Below, piece by piece: positions 1-6,629 of a stretch of DNA of 24,955 bases. Source of the DNA: Limiplasma sp048370855. GTDB taxonomy: Bacteria; Bacillota; Clostridia; Christensenellales; Aristaeellaceae. The stretch covers positions 1 through 24,955 of the forward strand of contig DBGEOK010000010.1 of assembly GCA_048370855.1 (NCBI GenBank). The letters are read 5' to 3'. The position numbers were made by a program, and so were the translations under genes. The number at the start of each line of letters is the position of its first letter. Position 1 is the first letter of the stretch. Under the pieces are notes generated by a model, which made no database searches, had not been told where the DNA came from, and saw only the letters and a program-made list of their open reading frames with translations.

Positions 1-165
1 GCGGTCGCGTCCCGGGGCTGCAGGGTAAACCGGGGCAGGGGAACCTGAACATAGGCAATCGGCGCGCCCGGCCAGTTTCCGCCGCCATAGCCCGACGCGC
101 CCTCCGGCACGTAGATCGTGGTCAGGGAGGGGAGGCCAGAAAGCGCGCCAGTGCCGAGCGTTGGC
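1..165 (-). pseudogene. Downstream fragment of frameshifted leucine-rich-repeat protein
   Basis: On the minus strand the frame one base off from the upstream LRR gene is open from about 165 to the left edge. It encodes PTLGTGALSGLPSLTTIYV followed by PEGASGYGGGNWPGAPIAYV. That is the normal closing part of BspA/LRR_5 repeat domains, with a last strand-loop repeat and a cap ending in a short beta strand. The upstream frame reads FEGMVG and then turns into unrelated residues before a stop at 122. Adding one C to the GGCC at 163-166 would join FEGMVG directly to PTLGTG. This is therefore the true continuation of the same gene, cut off by the window edge. It may be a real mutation, phase variation, or a sequencing/assembly error. 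Confidence 0.7.
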
Positions 166-886
166 CGACCATGCCCTCAAACGCGAGAGTCGCAAGCTCG
201 GAGAGAAAGAAAGCGCTGCTTTCGATCCGTCTGAGCGTCTCGGGGAGGGTGAGGGAGGTCAGCGAGGCGTAATCGGAAAATGCACTGTCACCAATCTCCT
301 CCAGCCCCGCCGGAAGCGCCACGGAGGAGAGGGAGGTGCAGCCCCAAAACGTGCTGAACCCAATCCGCCGCAGGCCGGCGGGTAAGGAGACGGACGCCAG
401 CTTGGGGCAGTATTCGAAGGCTTCTGAGCCGATGTGGGTTACGCTGTCGGGCAGGGAGACGGACGTAAGCTCCAAACAGAACTCAAAAGCCCCATAGCCG
501 ACGCTCGTAACGCCCTCCGGCACGTCCGCCCGCGCGAGCTTATCGCAGCCAAAAAACGCGAAGTCGCCGATTTCGGTGATGGCGGGCCCGATGGACACGG
601 AGCGCACCTGGGAATAGGAATCATACTGAAAATATAGCCCCGTGGGCGAACTGAAGAACCCCGTGCCGTGGCTCAGCGCGCTCCGCCAGGCGGTAGTCCC
701 GGCGTTGGTATGTACGGTAAGCGCGCCGGCGCTTTCCACCCAGATAAAATCCGCGTTGGAAATATCCGCGCCCCGCGAGGCGGCGGGGGCCGGCAGGCAC
801 GCAAGCAGCGCGGCCAGGAACAGCAGCGTCAGCGGCGCGCGGCGGAGTTCACAGAATTTTCCGCATGATGCAATAACTGGAAGCAT
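122..886 (-). CDS. Secreted BspA-type leucine-rich repeat protein (frameshifted)
   Basis: The 254-residue frame begins with a signal peptide (positive RR near residue 15, hydrophobic stretch about 18-34, small residues near 36). About six LRR_5 repeats follow from residue 95 to 240, with recurring I-G-x-x-A-F-x-x-C-x-x-L-x-x-V-x-L-P patterns. Such repeats form curved solenoids and in BspA-like proteins act in adhesion at the cell surface. The ATG at 886 follows an in-frame stop; the nearest Shine-Dalgarno match (GGAGG, 901-905) is about 14 bases away, longer than usual. The last 13 residues are not LRR-like and result from a frameshift near 163-166, so the natural protein continues beyond the left edge. 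Substrate and anchoring cannot be judged because the C terminus is missing. Confidence 0.8.
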   Translation of the reverse strand: MLPVIASCGKFCELRRAPLTLLFLAALLACLPAPAASRGADISNADFIWVESAGALTVHTNAGTTAWRSALSHGTGFFSSPTGLYFQYDSYSQVRSVSIGPAITEIGDFAFFGCDKLARADVPEGVTSVGYGAFEFCLELTSVSLPDSVTHIGSEAFEYCPKLASVSLPAGLRRIGFSTFWGCTSLSSVALPAGLEEIGDSAFSDYASLTSLTLPETLRRIESSAFFLSELATLAFEGMVGQRSALARFLASPP

Positions 887-1323
887 TTATGGATTCTTAT
901 CCTCCGATGGCGGTCGGCTTTGGTATCGGGCGATGCAAACAAACCCCTTGCGATGGTAGCAGTACACATCCCGGCGCAGGGTGTGTCAAGGACGGGAAAA
1001 GGGGGCGCGCATGCCGTTCCGGGCCTGCGGCATCACAGACGACGCGCTCCCGACGCTTGCGGCGCGGGCCTTTCGAGCCGTGATCCCCCGCCTCGATCCG
1101 GCTTTGCGCCTTTCCGCGTTTCGGACGTCTTTTCTATGCCCCTTCCGTTCTTTTTTCTCATATCTCAAATTCTATCAGTCAATCTTTCTGCCATACGCTC
1201 CCCCAAGCGGCCCGCCGGCCAAGCCCTTCCCGCATCCGCCGCCGTCCTGAGCGATGAACGCCCCCGCTGGGGCCAAAGGATCGGGAGGCGCTCGTCGGGC
1301 CGGCCTTCCGATGGATAAACAGG
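887..1323. other. Gene-free stretch between LRR gene and XRE regulator
   Basis: No convincing coding sequence is seen. Open frames here lack ribosome sites and recognisable residues. The only notable signal is a pyrimidine-rich patch at about 1141-1195. Read on the minus strand it contains an extended -10-like box (TG-A-TAGAAT, 1169-1177) without a good -35, and could start the LRR transcript with a long leader of about 275 bases. This promoter is a weak guess. Confidence 0.4.
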
Positions 1324-1350
1324 CGGCGGCTTTCGCAAAGCAAGCCGCCG
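1324..1350 (-). terminator. Hairpin directly after the XRE regulator gene
   Basis: A 9-bp perfect stem (CGGCGGCTT / AAGCCGCCG) with a 9-base loop begins 2 bases past the stop codon of the minus-strand regulator. In the minus direction it is followed only by a weak U tract (CCTGTTTA). In the plus direction it is followed by TTTTAATT. It may act in both directions. Confidence 0.5.
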
Positions 1351-1352
1351 TT

Positions 1353-1691
1353 TTAATTGGGCAAGGACGGCGCCGGGTCTTCCCCGGGGTACGTAATATC
1401 GGCAAGCATGGCCGCCTGTTCCAGCAGATACCTTGCCTTGACGAGCTGCTGCGGAAGGAATGGCAGCGGCGTTATACGGTCAAGCGGATGGATCACCAAG
1501 GTATCCATCTCCACATCCAGCACAACCGCGATCCTGGCCATGGTTTCCAGGCTAGGCTTCTTCAGGCCGCGCTCGATCGCGCCGATAAAGTTGGGCGACA
1601 TGCCGACCGCCTCCGCTAAGCGCGCAATCGTCAGGCCCCGCTTTTTCCGGTACCGCTTCACCTGACTGCCCATATAGTGGTAGTGAACCAT
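1353..1691 (-). CDS. XRE-family (Cro/CI-like) transcriptional regulator
   Basis: The 112-residue protein has an HTH_3/XRE domain at residues 8-65 (VKRYRKKRGLTIARLAEAVG, then MSPNFIGAIERGLKKPS), with the usual five-helix pattern and the conserved Gly-x-x-x-x-x-I-E-x-G turn. The C-terminal 45 residues carry no recognised effector domain. The start is the ATG at 1691, preceded by AAAGGGG at 8 bases spacing; a second in-frame ATG six codons on lacks a site. The gene is divergent from another XRE gene at 1874, and a good extended -10 promoter lies between them. By family it binds DNA as a dimer, most likely including the shared intergenic region, but its target is not shown by the sequence. Confidence 0.85.
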   Translation of the reverse strand: MVHYHYMGSQVKRYRKKRGLTIARLAEAVGMSPNFIGAIERGLKKPSLETMARIAVVLDVEMDTLVIHPLDRITPLPFLPQQLVKARYLLEQAAMLADITYPGEDPAPSLPN

Positions 1692-1749
1692 GAAATACGC
1701 CCCTTTCAGTCCGAATCAGCATTTTTGTGTCGATTTATGTTCCAAAAGA

Positions 1750-1778
1750 AGTATATCACAAAAATGGAAATGGCACAA
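1750..1778 (-). promoter_or_regulatory. Extended -10 promoter for the minus-strand XRE gene
   Basis: Read on the minus strand: -35 TTGTGC, 17-base spacer, -10 TATACT preceded by TG-A (extended -10). Expected start of transcription is near 1743, giving a leader of about 50 bases. Confidence 0.65.
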
Positions 1779-1830
1779 CAAGAGTATGAATAAGACTCTG
1801 AATGTGCTTCGCGCTCTTTGGGGAATCCTA

Positions 1831-1836
1831 TATAAT
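1831..1836 (+). promoter_or_regulatory. -10 box for the plus-strand XRE gene
   Basis: A perfect TATAAT lies 38 bases before the TTG start of the second regulator. No good -35 hexamer is seen 16-18 bases upstream (TTCGCG), so this promoter may need an activator or may be weak. It lies about 60 bases from the opposing promoter, which allows cross-regulation. Confidence 0.5.
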
Positions 1837-1873
1837 CGGAATGGAAATGATGAGATTAAAGGAGTTCCTTTGA

Positions 1874-2233
1874 TTGGCCGAAAAAGAGTTTGCCAACGAC
1901 ATCGATAGAGCGATATTTGGGAAAAGAATCCGGAGCCTCCGGGAAAATCGGAAGCTGAGCCGGGAAGACTTGGCGGACCTGTGCCATATATCGTTAAGCC
2001 ATATGAGGCAAATTGAAACGGGAGACCGGCTGCCCAGCGTACCCGTCCTCATCATCCTGTGCAACCAGCTCAAGGTCAGCCCAAGCTATCTGTTTCAGGA
2101 GGAGCTGACTTTTTTGACCGACGAGCTTCCGGACCCTTACGACCGGCTGATGCGGATGGTGCTGAAGCGCTCGCCGGAGGAGGCGGACATGCTGGTGGCG
2201 ATGATGGAGCTGATGGCCGGTCGCATGAAATGA
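1874..2233 (+). CDS. XRE-family transcriptional regulator, TTG start
   Basis: A 119-residue protein with an XRE helix-turn-helix at residues 16-70 (FGKRIRSLRENRKLSREDLA, then DLCHISLSHMRQIETGDRLP). A short helical tail (about 85-117) is rich in Met, Glu and Arg and may help dimerise. The start is a TTG at 1874, supported by AAAGGAG (1858-1864) at about 9 bases spacing; no ATG or GTG fits. It is divergently paired with the regulator at 1353-1691. The two proteins are not close copies outside the HTH core. A hairpin without a T tract follows at about 2243-2277. The domain call is secure; the target is unknown. Confidence 0.85.
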   Translation: MAEKEFANDIDRAIFGKRIRSLRENRKLSREDLADLCHISLSHMRQIETGDRLPSVPVLIILCNQLKVSPSYLFQEELTFLTDELPDPYDRLMRMVLKRSPEEADMLVAMMELMAGRMK

Positions 2234-2317
2234 CGCGAACATGCCCATCCGGCGGGCATGCCGCCGCGGGATGGGGCAAAGGATGTTACCCAATGGGCGA
2301 CCCGGTTCCGGGAACGC

Positions 2318-2350
2318 AAAAAAAACGGCTCCGGGTCAAACGGGAGCCGT
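2318..2350 (-). terminator. Rho-independent terminator, minus strand
   Basis: Read on the minus strand: stem ACGGCTCC / GGAGCCGT followed by eight T residues (plus-strand A run 2318-2325). It lies about 140 bases past the stop of the DegV gene and is the best terminator in the window. Confidence 0.85.
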
Positions 2351-2381
2351 GGTATCCAAAAGCCCCTTCGGGGCGGCGGCG

Positions 2382-2415
2382 GAGGGGCGCAAGCCCCTCT
2401 CAGGCCGTCAACGAA
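2382..2415. repeat. Degenerate copy of composite hairpin repeat
   Basis: Hairpin GAGGGGC-GCAA-GCCCCTC (2382-2399) is followed directly by TCAGGCCGTC (2400-2409). The same hairpin-plus-box order is found at 20582 and 22923, where the box continues as GAAAAAGCCCGC. Here the box degrades to AACGAACC. Neighbouring hairpins at 2362-2374 and near 2433-2447 fit the same pattern of stacked stem-loops. Confidence 0.5.
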
Positions 2416-2487
2416 CCTCTTTTCAGGCGGGCCGGAGGGGCCGGCGGCCCCGCCTCGGCTTTCATCCAAACGGGAGCCGGATGGCCG

Positions 2488-3396
2488 TCAGTCCTCATCG
2501 GGCGCGTTCAGCCGCCCTTCGGCGTCCTTTCCCTCAAAGAACACGGCGACGGTGCCGGGCCCCGAGTGCGCGCCGATGATGGGCCCGATGACGGAAATCA
2601 GGATTTCCTTGACGCCAAGCGTTTTGCGCAGCCTGGCGGCCAGCCACGCGGCATCGTCCGGGCAGTCCCCGTGGCTGATGAACATGGTCTGCTCCGAGGG
2701 CGTGCGGGCATAGCGCTCCACCATATCGCAGAGGGCGCGAAGGCTCTTTTTCCGGCCTTGCACCTTTTCCCGCGCGATCAGCTTGCCCTTCGGGTCCACG
2801 TTCAGGACGGGCTTGATCTTGAGGATGCCGCCCAGGTAAGCGCTGGCGGCGGATACGCGGCCGCCCCGGCGGAGAAATTGGAGATCGTCCACGGTAAACC
2901 AGTGGATGATGCGCGGGGCAAGGTCTTTGGCAAACGCATAGCATTCTTCGGCGCTTTTGCCGCTGTCCCGGTATTTGAGCACATGATGAACAAACAGCCC
3001 CTCGCCCATGCTGGCGGACAGCGAATCCACGGCGTAGAGCTTCTGGCCGGGATATTTCGGCGCCAGCTCGTCAACCGCGAGCTTCGCGGCCATATACGTG
3101 CCGCTGAGGCCGCTGGAAAAAACAAGCATGAGTACGTTGTGGCCTTGGTCCATCAGGGGCTTTACCAAAGTCATCCAATCCACCTGGTTGATCTGCGCGG
3201 TGGTGGCCGTGCCGCCCTCCCGCAGCTTGTCATAAAATACATGCGCAGTTTCGTCCGGATGCTCGTCCATGGGATCGATCCGCTTGCTTTGCCCGTCAAG
3301 CTGATAATTCATGGGCGAAACCAGAAAATCCTTCTGCGCCTTGGTGTAGGACGCGGGCAGGTCGCTGCACGCGTCCGTTACAATCCATAGTGCCAT
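2488..3396 (-). CDS. DegV family fatty-acid-binding protein
   Basis: A 302-residue protein with full DegV family layout: N-terminal IVTDACSDLP, the SSGLSGTY loop near residues 94-101, and the RRGGRVSAA motif near 180. DegV/FakB-type proteins bind a fatty acid in the cleft between two domains. In the FakAB system they present it to the kinase FakA for phosphorylation. No fakA is nearby, so the partner would be elsewhere. The start at 3396 (MALWIVTDAC) has AAGGAGG 8 bases upstream. A longer in-frame ATG at 3477 has no such site and overlaps the promoter. Its own promoter is at 3456-3484 and its terminator at 2318-2350, so it is a single-gene unit. Which fatty acid it binds cannot be told. Confidence 0.9.
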   Translation of the reverse strand: MALWIVTDACSDLPASYTKAQKDFLVSPMNYQLDGQSKRIDPMDEHPDETAHVFYDKLREGGTATTAQINQVDWMTLVKPLMDQGHNVLMLVFSSGLSGTYMAAKLAVDELAPKYPGQKLYAVDSLSASMGEGLFVHHVLKYRDSGKSAEECYAFAKDLAPRIIHWFTVDDLQFLRRGGRVSAASAYLGGILKIKPVLNVDPKGKLIAREKVQGRKKSLRALCDMVERYARTPSEQTMFISHGDCPDDAAWLAARLRKTLGVKEILISVIGPIIGAHSGPGTVAVFFEGKDAEGRLNAPDED

Positions 3397-3455
3397 CTGG
3401 GTTCCCTCCTTCATCGTATGGCGCGCGGCCCGGCCGCGGGACATCCGTAACGCAT

Positions 3456-3484
3456 ATCTTACCAAATCAGGCATCAAACGTCAA
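3456..3484 (-). promoter_or_regulatory. Strong sigma-A promoter for the DegV gene
   Basis: On the minus strand: -35 TTGACG, 17-base spacer, extended -10 TG-G-TAAGAT. The start of transcription is expected near 3449. The box TGGTAAGAT recurs in other promoters of the window. Confidence 0.75.
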
Positions 3485-3523
3485 TCTAAGCGGGTTATAA
3501 GCCTCAGGACGGCGTTTGAAAAC

Positions 3524-3562
3524 TCTCATCAAATTCTCATGAAGCTGTCAGGGAATTTTCAA
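3524..3562 (+). promoter_or_regulatory. Four 11-bp-phased direct repeats (OmpR-family operator)
   Basis: The hexamers TCTCAT (3524), TCTCAT (3535), TGTCAG (3546) and TTTCAA (3557) sit exactly 11 bases apart and share T-x-TCA. This spacing is that of PhoB/OmpR-type boxes (E. coli Pho box: CTGTCAT repeats every 11 bp). The last repeat lies where a -35 box would be for the TAAGAT at 3584-3589, which itself lacks a -35 match. That is the layout of an activator-dependent promoter. The nearest regulator of this class is the response regulator at 4347-5027, so autoregulation is the obvious guess. Confidence 0.6.
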
Positions 3563-3580
3563 GCATCGCGGCGGCGGCTG

Positions 3581-3589
3581 TGGTAAGAT
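3581..3589 (+). promoter_or_regulatory. Extended -10 box upstream of the UBA-like protein gene
   Basis: TG-G-TAAGAT, with transcription expected to start near 3596 and a leader of about 45 bases. No -35 hexamer is present at 17 +/- 1 bases; the phased repeats occupy that place. Confidence 0.6.
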
Positions 3590-3641
3590 AACAGCGTTGA
3601 AAGGCAAACCGCCGGATGCGCGGTCAAGGAGGAATGGGAGT

Positions 3642-4259
3642 ATGGCACAGTACACCATCGAGGATATCGAAATTTTGAGGCAAAAAAGCGGCATTTCCTA
3701 TGAGGAGGCCGTCAACCTGCTGGATTATCACAACGGCAGCCTGGCCCGCGCGTTGGTTGATTTGGAGAAAAACGGAAGGCTGCATAACAAGAAGCAGACG
3801 TCGTCCCCGCATAAGGGCGTCAAGGGCGTTTTCAACTTTCTCTACCGCCTGCGGCTGAAGGTGAGGAAGGACGACGTGACCGTCGTCAACCTCAGCTCGC
3901 TGTTTTTGCTGCTGGTGCTCGCCACCGCGCCCCATATCTGCGTAATCGGGCTGATCGTGTCGCTGGTACTGGGGTACAGGATTTCGATAGACCGCGACAG
4001 CCGGGATTTTGCGGAGGATTCGTTTGACAGCATGCTCAAGAACGCGAAAAATAACGTACAGCATACGGTCAACAGCTTTGCCCAGCAGTTTTCCCAGGGC
4101 AAGGAGGAGGAAAAGAACGAGCCCGAGCAGCCCGCCGCGCAGCCCCGCGCCGAGGGCGCGGCCAGCGGCACGCGCCCTGTGAACGTCCAGTTCCCGGGGG
4201 GCGGCAGCGTAAACGTTCATGACGCAGGCGACGGATACCATGAGGCGGATATTCAGTAA
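3642..4259 (+). CDS. DUF4342/UBA-like domain membrane protein
   Basis: A 205-residue protein. Residues 5-43 (YTIEDIEILRQKSGISYEEA, then VNLLDYHNGSLARALVDLEK) match the UBA-like DUF4342 fold also seen at the start of EF-Ts. A basic linker (44-78) precedes one or two membrane segments (about 83-111). The cytoplasmic tail is rich in Gln, Glu and Ala and ends in a Gly/Val/His segment. The start at 3642 is set by AAGGAGG 9 bases upstream; a longer in-frame ATG at 3597 overlaps the predicted transcription start. It stands first in a unit with a two-component pair and behind phased operator repeats, so it may be a target or accessory part of that system. A weak terminator hairpin and a second promoter separate it from the regulator gene. 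The exact role is unknown. Confidence 0.75.
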   Translation: MAQYTIEDIEILRQKSGISYEEAVNLLDYHNGSLARALVDLEKNGRLHNKKQTSSPHKGVKGVFNFLYRLRLKVRKDDVTVVNLSSLFLLLVLATAPHICVIGLIVSLVLGYRISIDRDSRDFAEDSFDSMLKNAKNNVQHTVNSFAQQFSQGKEEEKNEPEQPAAQPRAEGAASGTRPVNVQFPGGGSVNVHDAGDGYHEADIQ

Positions 4260-4268
4260 ACCGTCCGC

Positions 4269-4300
4269 GCCCATCCCGGCGGCCTTGCCAGGGGATGGGC
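4269..4300 (+). terminator. Hairpin / partial terminator after the UBA-like gene
   Basis: A perfect 9-bp stem (GCCCATCCC / GGGATGGGC) is followed by CTTTCTGCT, a poor U tract. It probably reduces but does not abolish read-through into the response regulator gene. Confidence 0.45.
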
Positions 4301-4314
4301 CTTTCTGCTATACT
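4285..4314 (+). promoter_or_regulatory. Promoter for the two-component genes
   Basis: -35 TTGCCA, 18-base spacer, extended -10 TG-C-TATACT. The -35 lies in the loop of the hairpin at 4269-4300 and the right arm of that stem lies in the spacer. Start of transcription is expected near 4321. Confidence 0.7.
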
Positions 4315-4346
4315 TTGGTCATTCCATTTGGGCAAAGGAGCGCGTT

Positions 4347-5027
4347 ATGAGCAAGATTCTCATTGTGGAGGACGAGGTGAAGATCGCCAGGTTTGTCACC
4401 CTCGAGCTTCAGCACGAGGGCTACGAGGTTCAGTCGGCCCACGACGGCCGCACGGGGCTTCAGCTTTGCGAGGACTGGCAGCCGGACCTGCTGATCCTGG
4501 ACCTGATGCTGCCGGAGCTCAGCGGCATCGAGGTCTGCCGCCGCCTGCGCCAAACCAGCGACATCCCCATTATTATGCTGACCGCCAAGGACGACGTGAG
4601 CGATAAGGTCATGGGCCTGGATATGGGCGCGGACGATTATATGACCAAGCCCTTCGCCATCGAGGAGCTGCTGGCGCGCATCCGCGTCAGCCTGAAGAAG
4701 CACCGGCCGGACCGCGCGCCCAATACGGGCGCGCGCACGGCGGGAAAGCTGCGCATCGAGCCGGCCAGCTACGGCGCCTCCTACGACGGCGAGCCGATCA
4801 CGCTGACCAAAAAAGAATTTGACCTGCTCAACTACCTTTGGCAGCATGAGGGCAGCGCCGTGACGCGTGACGACCTGCTGACCAACGTTTGGGGGTATGA
4901 GTTTACGGGCGACACGAACATCGTGGACGTGTACATTCGGTACCTGCGCCAGAAGATCGACGACAAGTTTGGCGTCAAGACCATCCACACCATCCGCGCG
5001 GTGGGATACATGTTCCGTTATGAGTAA
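4347..5027 (+). CDS. OmpR/PhoB-family response regulator
   Basis: A 226-residue protein with a receiver domain (1-117) and a winged-helix Trans_reg_C domain (about 130-224). Receiver residues are intact: acidic pair E8/D9, phospho-acceptor D52 (LILDLMLPE), T79 and K101 (TKPF). The DNA-binding part holds LTKKEFDLLNYL and the closing TIHTIRAVGYMF. It has AAAGGAG before the ATG and its own promoter. Its stop overlaps the kinase start by 8 bases, a sign of translational coupling. By family it binds direct repeats spaced 11 bp, and exactly such repeats lie 0.8 kb upstream at 3524-3562. The stimulus is not deducible. Confidence 0.93.
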   Translation: MSKILIVEDEVKIARFVTLELQHEGYEVQSAHDGRTGLQLCEDWQPDLLILDLMLPELSGIEVCRRLRQTSDIPIIMLTAKDDVSDKVMGLDMGADDYMTKPFAIEELLARIRVSLKKHRPDRAPNTGARTAGKLRIEPASYGASYDGEPITLTKKEFDLLNYLWQHEGSAVTRDDLLTNVWGYEFTGDTNIVDVYIRYLRQKIDDKFGVKTIHTIRAVGYMFRYE

Positions 5028-6549
5028 GGAGAGGCGGGCTTCCGAAACGGCCTTGCGCGACAGGGAGCGGGGGCCCAAACGAAGAAAGCCGCCCGTTGTG
5101 GGCATTCAGGAGGAATGGCCTGTGGCCGAGCCCGCGCCGCCGAAGGGGCGCAAGAAGGATTCGCCCATCAATCGGTTTTCGTTTTCCCTTCACGGCTATT
5201 TGGTAAGGCTGCTGAGCAACCTGCGGCTGTCGCTGACGCTGCGGATTGCCTTGCATTACGCGGGGCAGCTCCTGCGCGGCACGCTGCTGGTTCAGGCCGT
5301 GGCGCTTGCCGCGCTGCTGGCGGCGCAGATCCCCGCCGTAAACGCCGCCATGGACGATCTGAGCCTGATGAAGCCGGAGGACGGGGCGGCTTATACCGAG
5401 GCTCAGCTCAAGGGCCTGCCCGTCAGCGGCGCGTACCTGACGGAGGAGCTGCTTGGCAGCGGGCTGAGCGATATTCCCAGAAGGCTGTCCATCATGTTCT
5501 CCGATTTCCACAGCGATGGGGAATACCGCCTGCTGCTGTACGCTAACACCGTACAGGGCGGCCTGGTGGCGGCCTTCCCGCTTACGCGGCTGATCTACGT
5601 CGGAACCATTCTGTTCTGGACGCTGCTATGCTGCGACCTGTATCGCGTGGGTTATTTTCTCAAGCACCGCAACCGCCTGAACCGGAAGGTGCTCAAGCCT
5701 GTGACCGATATGGCGGAAACGGCCGCGACCCTCAGCGCCAACAACCTGAGCGACCGCATCAGCGTGGAGGGCGCCAAAAACGAGCTGAAGGACCTGGCGC
5801 TGGTGATTAACGGCATGCTGGACCGCATCGAGCTGAGCTATAACAGCCAGAAGCAGTTTGTGAGCGACGCCTCGCATGAGCTGCGCACGCCCATCGCGGT
5901 TATTCAGGGCTACGCGGGAATGCTGGAGCGCTGGGGGAAGACCGATAAGGAGGTGCTGGACGAGGGCATCGCCGCGATCTCCCAGGAGGCCGCCGGCATG
6001 AAGGAGCTGGTGGAGCGCCTGCTCTTCCTGGCCAGGCACGACAAAAAAACGCTGATGCTGGAAATGGAGGTCTTCGACCCCCTGGAGGTGATGAGCGAGG
6101 TTCACCGGGAGGCCAGGCTGCTGTCGTCCGCGCATCACTTTGAGCTTTCGCCCGCGCAGAACTGCAAAATCAACGGCGATAAGGGAATGATTAAGCAGCT
6201 CATGCGCATCCTGGTGGACAACGCCATGAAATACACTTTGGCGGGGGGCCGCATTACCCTGGGCGTGCGGCGCGAGGGGAAAAACTGCGTGCTAAGCGTG
6301 ACGGACACCGGCGCGGGTATTTCGGCGGAGGAGCTGCCCAGGGTGTTCGACCGCTTTTACCGCTGCGACGACGCGCGAAAATCGCCGACCAGCGGGCATG
6401 GGCTTGGGCTGTCCATCGCGCGCATCATCGTCGTGGCCCATGGAGGAAAGCTGAAGGTGCGCAGCAAGGTGGGCGTGGGCACGACGTTTTCAGTGCTGCT
6501 GCCGCAGGAGGACGAAGGGGCGGGAAGCGCTTGGAAAGCAACGGCGTAA
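5020..6549 (+). CDS. Membrane sensor histidine kinase
   Basis: A 509-residue protein in which an unusually long basic cytoplasmic head (1-80, rich in Arg, Lys and Pro) precedes TM1 (about 86-107). A short extracytoplasmic loop (about 108-188) and TM2 (about 190-213) follow. Then come a HAMP domain (about 222-275), HisKA with the H-box SHELRTP (H286), and HATPase_c with N401 (DNAMKY), DTGAG (429-433) and GHGLGL (459-464). All catalytic motifs are intact. The ATG at 5020 overlaps the regulator's stop; an open frame extends further upstream but only as a shadow of the regulator gene. It should phosphorylate D52 of the adjacent regulator. The loop has no recognised sensor fold, so the ligand is unknown. 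Confidence 0.92.
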   Translation: MSKERRASETALRDRERGPKRRKPPVVGIQEEWPVAEPAPPKGRKKDSPINRFSFSLHGYLVRLLSNLRLSLTLRIALHYAGQLLRGTLLVQAVALAALLAAQIPAVNAAMDDLSLMKPEDGAAYTEAQLKGLPVSGAYLTEELLGSGLSDIPRRLSIMFSDFHSDGEYRLLLYANTVQGGLVAAFPLTRLIYVGTILFWTLLCCDLYRVGYFLKHRNRLNRKVLKPVTDMAETAATLSANNLSDRISVEGAKNELKDLALVINGMLDRIELSYNSQKQFVSDASHELRTPIAVIQGYAGMLERWGKTDKEVLDEGIAAISQEAAGMKELVERLLFLARHDKKTLMLEMEVFDPLEVMSEVHREARLLSSAHHFELSPAQNCKINGDKGMIKQLMRILVDNAMKYTLAGGRITLGVRREGKNCVLSVTDTGAGISAEELPRVFDRFYRCDDARKSPTSGHGLGLSIARIIVVAHGGKLKVRSKVGVGTTFSVLLPQEDEGAGSAWKATA

Positions 6550-6629
6550 CCGCGCCGGCCGGCTGACCGGCGCCCTGCCGGCCATGCGGAGGATTTCCCG
6601 CGTGTCTTCATCCTTTTTCCCGCGCGTTT

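Noticed and set aside
889..1318. Overlapping open frames of 64-132 codons on the plus strand and one on the minus strand
   Set aside because: No ribosome sites, heavy Arg/Pro/Ala bias typical of GC-rich shadow frames, and no family likeness.
2059..3390. Long plus-strand open frame of 443 codons
   Set aside because: It is antisense to the DegV gene, which has clear family motifs, a ribosome site, a promoter and a terminator.
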